A DNA stretch of 64,000 nt from Chryseobacterium sediminis (GTDB lineage: Bacteria > Bacteroidota > Bacteroidia > Flavobacteriales > Weeksellaceae). Of the stretch, positions 60,628-64,000 are shown one piece after another. The translations under genes and the position numbers were made by a program. The DNA lies in assembly GCF_008386505.1 (NCBI RefSeq), contig NZ_VUNZ01000001.1:2101937-2165936 (forward strand), read 5' to 3'. Every line of letters starts with the position of its first letter. The first letter of the stretch is position 1. The notes below the pieces were generated by a model, which was not told the origin of the DNA, ran no database searches, and saw nothing but the letters and a program-made list of their open reading frames with translations.

Positions 60628-61398
60628 TTATTTTTCAAAAGTCTTCAGTTCAAAATCCTTTTCAAAAACCCCGTAAGTAAAATAGGAAATCCAGTCTCCA
60701 AGGTTGATATATTTTGAATTCTGTTCCAGATCAAGCACCATTGGCAGATGTCTGTGTCCATAGATGAAATAGTCTATCTTCTCAGATTTCAGTTTTTCTT
60801 TGGAATAAATGATCAGGAACTCTTTATCTTCTCCGAGAAATGCTTTGTCTTCTTCTCCGGAAATCATTTTATTTTTCTGGGAAAGGTATAATGCAATTTT
60901 CATCGCAATATCTGGATGAAGCCATTTGAAGAACCATTGTGCCACCGGATTTGTGAATAATTTTTTCATTCTTTTATATCCTTTGTCACCAGGTCCCAGC
61001 CCATCTCCGTGGGCCAGCAAAAACTGCTTTCCTCCCATTTCAAAATATTGTTTCTGATAAAAAACAGTACAGCCAATTTCCTCTTCCAGATAATCTTTCA
61101 TCCACAGATCATGGTTTCCGACAAAGAAATAGATATGAATTCCTCTGTCTTTAAGTTCTGCAATTTTTCCGAGTACCCGGATATATCCTTTGGGAACTAC
61201 ATGTTTCCACTCATGCCAGAAGTCAAAAAGATCACCCATTAAAAACAAAACCTGAGCATCTTCTTTAATCTCATCCATCCAGCGTATAAATTTTTCTTCA
61301 CGCACTTTGCTCTCACTTGGAGTAGGAGCCCCAAAATGCTGATCTGAAGCAAAATATACTTTTTTTCCAGGTTCTAAATTAATTGTTGTTTTTAACAC
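60628..61398 (-). CDS. lpxH: UDP-2,3-diacylglucosamine diphosphatase (LpxH-like)
   Basis: 256 residues. Calcineurin-like metallophosphoesterase with all blocks: FASDQHFGAP, LMGDLFDFWHEW, FVGNHDLW, LLAHGDGL and IYGHRHLPM. LpxH cleaves UDP-2,3-diacylglucosamine in lipid A synthesis. The start is GTG 61398 (no suitable ATG). The next gene upstream is queD. Confidence 0.88.
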   Translation of the reverse strand: MLKTTINLEPGKKVYFASDQHFGAPTPSESKVREEKFIRWMDEIKEDAQVLFLMGDLFDFWHEWKHVVPKGYIRVLGKIAELKDRGIHIYFFVGNHDLWMKDYLEEEIGCTVFYQKQYFEMGGKQFLLAHGDGLGPGDKGYKRMKKLFTNPVAQWFFKWLHPDIAMKIALYLSQKNKMISGEEDKAFLGEDKEFLIIYSKEKLKSEKIDYFIYGHRHLPMVLDLEQNSKYINLGDWISYFTYGVFEKDFELKTFEK

Positions 61399-61418
61399 TT
61401 TCTGAGTTTTGGGGTAAA

Positions 61419-61865
61419 TTATTGATTATCTTCTGCAAACCATTCTCCATAAGAGTTTTCTGTCTCATGAAGTTTTAGATAGGCTAAAGAAATTCCATCA
61501 GGAAGTTTTGATTTTACTTTAGCAGCAATAGCATACAACATATTTTCACAGGTTGGCTGAAAACTGCAATAGATTACTTTATGCCCTTTCTGTTCCAGAT
61601 CATCTCCTAATTCTTTGTGTGGAGACAGAGCATTTACAAGAACCGCATGGTCCCATACATCTACAATTTCGGAATTTACGATACTTTTAATATCTCCGAA
61701 ATCTACCACCATTCCATTTTTAGGATTTTCAATATCATTGATCGGTTTCCCCTTCACTGTTACAAACAGCTTATAGGAATGTCCATGCATATTTTTACAT
61801 TTCCCATCGTAGTTGTACAGTACGTGAGCTGTTTCAAATGTAAAAATTTTTGTAATACGTATCAT
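61419..61865 (-). CDS. queD: 6-carboxytetrahydropterin synthase
   Basis: 148 residues. QueD/PTPS fold: ETAHVLYNYDGKCKNMHGHSY gives zinc ligands H14, H27, H29 and catalytic C23; WDHAVLVNA and FQPTCENMLYAIA complete the active site. It makes the queuosine precursor 6-carboxy-5,6,7,8-tetrahydropterin. No preQ1 riboswitch is seen; the leader is absent because the promoter box ends 4 bases from the ATG. Confidence 0.93.
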   Translation of the reverse strand: MIRITKIFTFETAHVLYNYDGKCKNMHGHSYKLFVTVKGKPINDIENPKNGMVVDFGDIKSIVNSEIVDVWDHAVLVNALSPHKELGDDLEQKGHKVIYCSFQPTCENMLYAIAAKVKSKLPDGISLAYLKLHETENSYGEWFAEDNQ

Positions 61866-61869
61866 ACTG

Positions 61870-61877
61870 CAAAGATA
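61870..61877 (-). promoter_or_regulatory. TAnnTTTG box 4 bases before queD (leaderless)
   Basis: Minus strand TATCTTTG, CAGT, ATG 61865. Confidence 0.6.
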
Positions 61878-61937
61878 TAATAAAACCGCTTAACACAGAA
61901 AAGACTCTTTCTATTACAGCGATATTAATATATCTTT

Positions 61938-63380
61938 TTAGTCGATTTTAAAGGTTAAATTATTATCCGCAGTTCCATCAATATTGATGGCATTGTAAGG
62001 TACAGAAAGCCAGCCGTTTTTATTCATTACAAATTTGAACTGATAGGTTTTCCCTTTTTCAAACTGAGATTTTGGCAATACCAACTCAAAAGTATTGTTC
62101 TTTTTCAGATTCATATAGTAGGTCTTATCATCAGGATTCCAATCATTAAATGAGCCGGTAACTGAAACATTTTTGATAAATTCCACGCTTTGCTTTTCAG
62201 GAAATTGGTAGAAAAAAACGACATTATCCTTTTCTGTACGATACCCATAGATTTCTTTTTTAAGATTGGGATGAATAAGAGGTTCAGACTTTGTATATTC
62301 TTCCGCCAATGTATAAGGATTTAGCAAACGTTTATCCATGATCCCTGCAATCTGATTCATCACCTGATACATCACCGCAAATTCTTTATATCCGTTGTAC
62401 ATCAATATAACAGCCATATTTTTGTCGGGGAAAATTCTGTAGGCACTCACATTTCCGCCAGAAAAATGATAGGACTTTATATTATTAAAAGTTCCCATAT
62501 CCCATCCGTGAGTAAAGATGATATTTTTATCTTTATATTCAAATGGTTTCCACATCAGCTCTTGTGTGGCAGGTTTTAGAAAATCATTTTTGCTGAGATG
62601 GATACTCCATTGTAAAAAAGCAGGTAAGGTAATGGCCAGACCATTCGCGGGATGCGCTCTTCTCCCTTCTACAAATGTAGATTTATCATATTGATGTTTA
62701 TCCTTGTTATAAATATATTTTACAATTCTGTTGGGAATTTTTTCAATAGAATTAGATGAAAACACCACCTGATTTTTAGAGCCTGAAAACTGATTCTTCA
62801 GGATATACTCTTCAAATTTTTCTCCGGTTACTTTTTCGATGATCATAGATATCAGCATATAATTGGTCTGGTTATATCTGTAATCAGTTCCGGTTTCAAA
62901 TTCCATCTTTTCTTTTGACAGTCGGGCAATCACTTCGTCATTAGCTGTATCTACTGTAATATCACTAAAATTAATCCAGTCCGGTAATCCCGAAGAATGT
63001 GATAAAAGGTTTTTCACACGAACATTTTGCCATTCTGCAGGTACATTATCTATATATTTTGAGATTTTATCTTCCAAAGAAACTTTTCCCTGCTCTATAA
63101 GCTGAAAGAGCCCAACATTTGACATCAATTTTGTAGTAGAATAGACCCTGAACATAGAATTGGCATCTACTTTTTTATCTGTTTCTAAGGTTTCTGTTCC
63201 ATAGTATTTCTGGAAGGTCACTTTATTATCCGTAACGATTCCTACAGCCATTCCAGGTATCTCATTAATTTGAATAACCTTTTTTATATAGCTATCAATT
63301 GTTTTTGACTGATCTGCTGTCTGACTATGACCTGTAAAGAAAAAGCTTAAAAAAAGTATCGTTAAAATAGAAGGCTTCAT
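61938..63380 (-). CDS. Beta-lactamase-fold serine hydrolase with C-terminal CBM48-like domain
   Basis: 480 residues with signal peptide (MKPSILTILFLSFFFTGHS). Motifs: S-x-x-K in VYSTTKLMSN, Y-x-N in YRYNQTNYMLIS, and HFSGGN. Residues ~400-480 read VSVTGSFNDWNPDDKTYYMNLKKNNTFELVLP ... YQFKFVMN, an isoamylase-N/AMPK-glycogen-binding (CBM48-like) domain. This fusion suggests the hydrolase works on a carbohydrate-linked substrate or is anchored to a glycan. Confidence 0.87.
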   Translation of the reverse strand: MKPSILTILFLSFFFTGHSQTADQSKTIDSYIKKVIQINEIPGMAVGIVTDNKVTFQKYYGTETLETDKKVDANSMFRVYSTTKLMSNVGLFQLIEQGKVSLEDKISKYIDNVPAEWQNVRVKNLLSHSSGLPDWINFSDITVDTANDEVIARLSKEKMEFETGTDYRYNQTNYMLISMIIEKVTGEKFEEYILKNQFSGSKNQVVFSSNSIEKIPNRIVKYIYNKDKHQYDKSTFVEGRRAHPANGLAITLPAFLQWSIHLSKNDFLKPATQELMWKPFEYKDKNIIFTHGWDMGTFNNIKSYHFSGGNVSAYRIFPDKNMAVILMYNGYKEFAVMYQVMNQIAGIMDKRLLNPYTLAEEYTKSEPLIHPNLKKEIYGYRTEKDNVVFFYQFPEKQSVEFIKNVSVTGSFNDWNPDDKTYYMNLKKNNTFELVLPKSQFEKGKTYQFKFVMNKNGWLSVPYNAINIDGTADNNLTFKID

Positions 63381-63453
63381 GGTAATGTTTGTTTGGTATT
63401 TCTCTATTAAAACAATTGCTGGTGTTATTATATTACATGGAGGGAAAAACTCT

Positions 63454-63840
63454 TTATTTTCCGGGAATCAATTTATCTGTTTCAAAACCTAATTCATTTA
63501 AATAATGAAGTCCGTTTTGTATTTCTATTGAATGAGTCCCCGACCATCCTTTTTTTAATCCCAATACAATAAGCTGTTTGATGTATTTGGGTTCATTAAG
63601 ATTAACCTCATCTTCCAAGCCCGTCATTTTATTTACCAGCTTAATCCCTGATTTTAAAGGCTGTCCCATTATATAATCATCAGCGGTCAGGAATTTGATA
63701 ATCAAAGGAGTTTTTTTCTGGCCACTTAGAAATATTTTTATAGTCAGAGTATTGGTTTCTGTTTCAGAATGAAATTGATCTGTTACAGAGTACAGATACT
63801 CGATATTATTAATAATGATTTTCCTCAACTTATTTTTCAT
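63454..63840 (-). CDS. Uncharacterised protein (128 aa)
   Basis: 128 residues, soluble. N-terminal strand-rich part (KIIINNIEYLYSVTDQFHSETETNTLTIKIFLSGQKKTPLIIKFLT) then helical. No recognised family. It lies upstream of the serine hydrolase in the same direction, separated by 73 bases. Confidence 0.55.
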   Translation of the reverse strand: MKNKLRKIIINNIEYLYSVTDQFHSETETNTLTIKIFLSGQKKTPLIIKFLTADDYIMGQPLKSGIKLVNKMTGLEDEVNLNEPKYIKQLIVLGLKKGWSGTHSIEIQNGLHYLNELGFETDKLIPGK

Positions 63841-63875
63841 TGCCTCATTTTATCTAACTTATTTCTAACTGAACT

Positions 63876-64000
63876 TTATTTTATTCTTTTTTCAAATTTA
63901 TGAATGACTTTGTACTCTTTATCTTTAATGACAATGTCATAATTTCCTTTATCAAGGATTAAAAAACGGCTGTCTTTAGAATTATTGAGTTCAATGATAT
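63876..64000 (-). CDS. 3' end of a gene that continues past the window
   Basis: An open minus-strand frame from the window edge to TAA 63876-63878, ending ...YDIVIKDKEYKVIHKFEKRIK. Only ~41 residues are visible, so no function can be assigned. Confidence 0.55.
   Translation of the reverse strand, partial: IIELNNSKDSRFLILDKGNYDIVIKDKEYKVIHKFEKRIK

Noticed and set aside
61866..61937. preQ1 riboswitch upstream of queD
   Set aside because: The promoter box ends 4 bases before the ATG, leaving no room for a leader RNA.
1..64000. tRNA or rRNA genes, CRISPR arrays, transposases, phage genes
   Set aside because: Scanned by eye for T-arm (GGTTCGAATCC-like) words, regular repeat-spacer series and DDE/tyrosine recombinase motifs; none found.

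Overview
The window looks like chromosomal DNA from a Chryseobacterium-type bacterium (Weeksellaceae, Flavobacteriales, Bacteroidota). The basis is low GC content, TAnnTTTG (-7) promoter boxes instead of -10 hexamers, almost no Shine-Dalgarno sequences, a type IX secretion C-terminal domain, a TonB receptor with a carboxypeptidase-regulatory-like plug, and many Flavobacteriia-specific small proteins. Density is high, with short intergenic regions that carry mostly clean hairpin terminators. I saw no rRNA, tRNA, CRISPR array, transposase or phage module.

Layout: 0-4.3 kb holds the end of an M3 oligopeptidase, a DUF1801 protein, a TPR protein, a Pmp3-type membrane peptide and a frameshifted serine hydrolase. 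4.4-12.3 kb is an accessory-looking stretch: a second serine hydrolase, a TetR-MFS efflux pair with two matching operators, a lipoprotein VOC protein, a TetR-GNAT-AraC-oxidoreductase run, and an unannotated 44-residue ORF coupled to a VanZ-like membrane protein. 12.5-14 kb holds tyrS preceded by what reads as a complete ribosome-stalling attenuator: a Tyr-containing leader peptide, mutually exclusive hairpins and a terminator. This is the most striking find of the window. 16.5-22.4 kb is a six-gene tellurium-resistance-type (Ter) stress cassette on the minus strand: two TerD proteins, two VWA proteins, a PP2C phosphatase and a protein kinase (the TerY-P arrangement).

22.6-45 kb is mostly housekeeping: panD and a flippase-like protein, HU, pdxH, yqgE, an amidase, a class IV aminotransferase-like protein that seems to lack its lysine, fur with an OstA-like protein, kup, pyruvate dehydrogenase E1 beta, an LTA-synthase-like enzyme divergent from pssA, and trigger factor. 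45-49 kb is a probable metal-uptake unit (TonB receptor, lipoprotein, His/Cys small protein). 51-57.5 kb is a run of uncharacterised genes: a Tle1/DUF2235-type hydrolase without its serine nucleophile, a LuxR-type two-component pair with an odd start, and an M15/DUF5715-like peptidase. 57.7-64 kb carries aqpZ, a PD-(D/E)XK-like protein, a LuxE-like acyl-protein synthetase interrupted in frame by an interspersed repeat, a candidate small RNA, lpxH, queD and a beta-lactamase-fold/CBM48 fusion.

A recurring theme is that at least eight genes have a TAnnTTTG box ending only 3-5 bases before the start codon, which implies leaderless transcripts. This pattern also corrects several start codons. All functional calls come from reading the sequence and from remembered family motifs; no database search was run.
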